Part shown: positions 5,312-5,795 of the stretch, piece after piece
Position numbering within the stretch: position 1 is the stretch's first letter
Layout of the letters: every line of letters starts with the position of its first letter
Assembly: GCA_023399105.1 (NCBI GenBank)
Contig: JAEWQT010000013.1
Location: forward strand, 1-5,795
Direction of reading: 5' to 3'
DNA from: Pseudomonadota bacterium
GTDB lineage: Bacteria > Pseudomonadota > Gammaproteobacteria > Pseudomonadales > Oceanobacteraceae
DNA length: 5,795 nt
The notes under the pieces: generated by a model
Databases searched by the model: none
Seen by the model: only the letters and a program-made list of their open reading frames with translations
What the model was told of the DNA's origin: nothing
Position numbers and translations under genes: made by a program

Positions 5312-5398
5312 TTTTTTATTTGAATTCCGGGGCCCGGTGCCTGTCGCCAACAGGTCGCATCCGCAGTGTTGTAGCGGTCCCATTGAAGGAGAAATATC

Positions 5399-5656
5399 AT
5401 GGCTCACAAGAAAGCTGGTGGTAGTACCCGTAACGGTCGTGATTCCGAAAGTAAACGCCTTGGCGTAAAACTGTTCGGCGGTCAGGCTGCTAAATCCGGT
5501 AACATCCTGGTTCGTCAGCGTGGCACCCGTTTCCACGCCGGTACTAACGTCATGGTCGGCCGTGACCACACTCTGTTTGCTACTGCCGATGGCGTAGTAA
5601 AATTTGAAGTGAAAGGTCCGCAAGGCCGCAAGTACGTCAGCATCGTACAGGCGTAA
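5399..5656 (+). CDS. rpmA: 50S ribosomal protein L27
   Basis: This 85-residue large-subunit protein has a flexible N-terminus that reaches the peptidyl-transferase centre and contacts tRNA. The N-terminal [21 protein letters not shown] directly follows Met with no processed extension, so this is the Gram-negative form without the Firmicutes-type cleaved leader. The globular part carries [15 protein letters not shown] at about 35-49, [15 protein letters not shown], and the terminal [10 protein letters not shown]. Length equals E. coli L27. The ATG at 5399 has AAGGAG at 5386-5391 with 7-nt spacing. It is co-transcribed with rplU and separated from obg by a strong terminator. Confidence 0.99.
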   Translation: MAHKKAGGSTRNGRDSESKRLGVKLFGGQAAKSGNILVRQRGTRFHAGTNVMVGRDHTLFATADGVVKFEVKGPQGRKYVSIVQA

Positions 5657-5701
5657 TTGCCGCAGATCCGGAGCCGGTTGCTGTAATGCCGGCCTCCACC
5701 G

Positions 5702-5750
5702 CGCCCTGGCTGCAAAGGTTTCTTTGACGTCAGGGCGTTTTTGTTTGTTT
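5702..5750 (+). terminator. Strong intrinsic terminator between rpmA and obg
   Basis: CGCCCTG at 5702-5708 pairs with CAGGGCG at 5731-5737. Inside, CAAAG (5713-5717) pairs with CTTTG (5722-5726) around a GTTT loop. The stem is followed at once by TTTTTGTTTGTTT. This would end most rplU-rpmA transcripts and leave obg to read-through or to its own promoter. Confidence 0.9.
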
Positions 5751-5766
5751 ATCCGAGGTTGCACCT

Positions 5767-5795
5767 ATGAAGTCCGTTGACGAAGCACGAATTAC
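5767..5795 (+). CDS. obg: GTPase Obg/CgtA, N-terminal fragment (runs off window)
   Basis: Only nine codons are visible, reading MKSVDEARI. The family nearly always begins MKFVDEA, and obg follows rplU-rpmA in very many bacteria, so identity rests on this short match plus position. Obg is an essential GTPase of 50S assembly and stress signalling. GAGG at 5755-5758 lies eight bases before the ATG. The usual Phe at residue 3 is Ser here, a TTC-to-TCC-type single-base difference. The gene starts only 17 nt after the terminator T tract, so its expression must tolerate or bypass that terminator. Confidence 0.8.

Noticed and set aside
5309..5323. T-run after the rplU stop as a terminator
   Set aside because: No stable stem precedes the six T, and rpmA follows in the same transcript in known relatives.
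4826..5764. 312-codon minus-strand open frame antisense to rplU and rpmA
   Set aside because: It lies entirely opposite two certain ribosomal protein genes and their promoter. Its composition (many Phe, His, Thr, Val runs) is that of an antisense shadow of biased codon use, with no recognisable domain.

Overview
The window looks like ordinary chromosomal core sequence of a free-living gammaproteobacterium. The divergent pair ispB / rplU-rpmA-obg is a hallmark arrangement of that class. The L21, L27 and IspB proteins read very close to their Escherichia coli counterparts in length and motifs, and a zinc-ribbon thioredoxin 2 and a full-length DsbD fit as well. The GC-rich composition and the Rnk/GreA-like and YdcH-like small genes would suit a marine Oceanospirillales- or Pseudomonas-type organism. 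That finer placement is inference; no 16S or unique marker is present.

Layout. Positions 1-267 hold no convincing gene. They contain a dense set of inverted repeats ending in a plus-strand terminator-like hairpin with a T6 run, which could be a small structured RNA, the 3' UTR of an upstream plus-strand gene, or an intergenic repeat. From about 268 to 4707 all genes lie on the minus strand. Reading in the direction of transcription they are ispB (polyprenyl diphosphate synthase), dsbD (transmembrane disulfide reductase, 23 nt further on), an intrinsic terminator, an atypical Rnk/GreA-C-domain protein, a 28-residue lysine-rich small protein, trxC (thioredoxin 2) and a ydcH-like small helical protein. 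From about 4853 onward the plus strand carries a strong sigma70-type promoter, rplU (L21), rpmA (L27), a strong intrinsic terminator and the first nine codons of the GTPase gene obg/cgtA.

How the genes relate. rplU-rpmA-obg is a ribosome and ribosome-assembly unit. IspB makes the isoprenoid side chain of respiratory quinones. DsbD carries electrons from cytoplasmic thioredoxin across the inner membrane to periplasmic thiol proteins. TrxC, nearby but apparently in a separate transcript, belongs to the protein family that can feed such a system. The Rnk-like protein probably touches RNA polymerase. No phage, IS element, CRISPR array, defence system or obvious novel multi-gene system was seen. 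The least explained items are the structured left edge, the N-terminally divergent Rnk-like protein, the tiny basic ORF, and two hairpins sharing the same stem core that flank the Rnk-like/small-ORF block.
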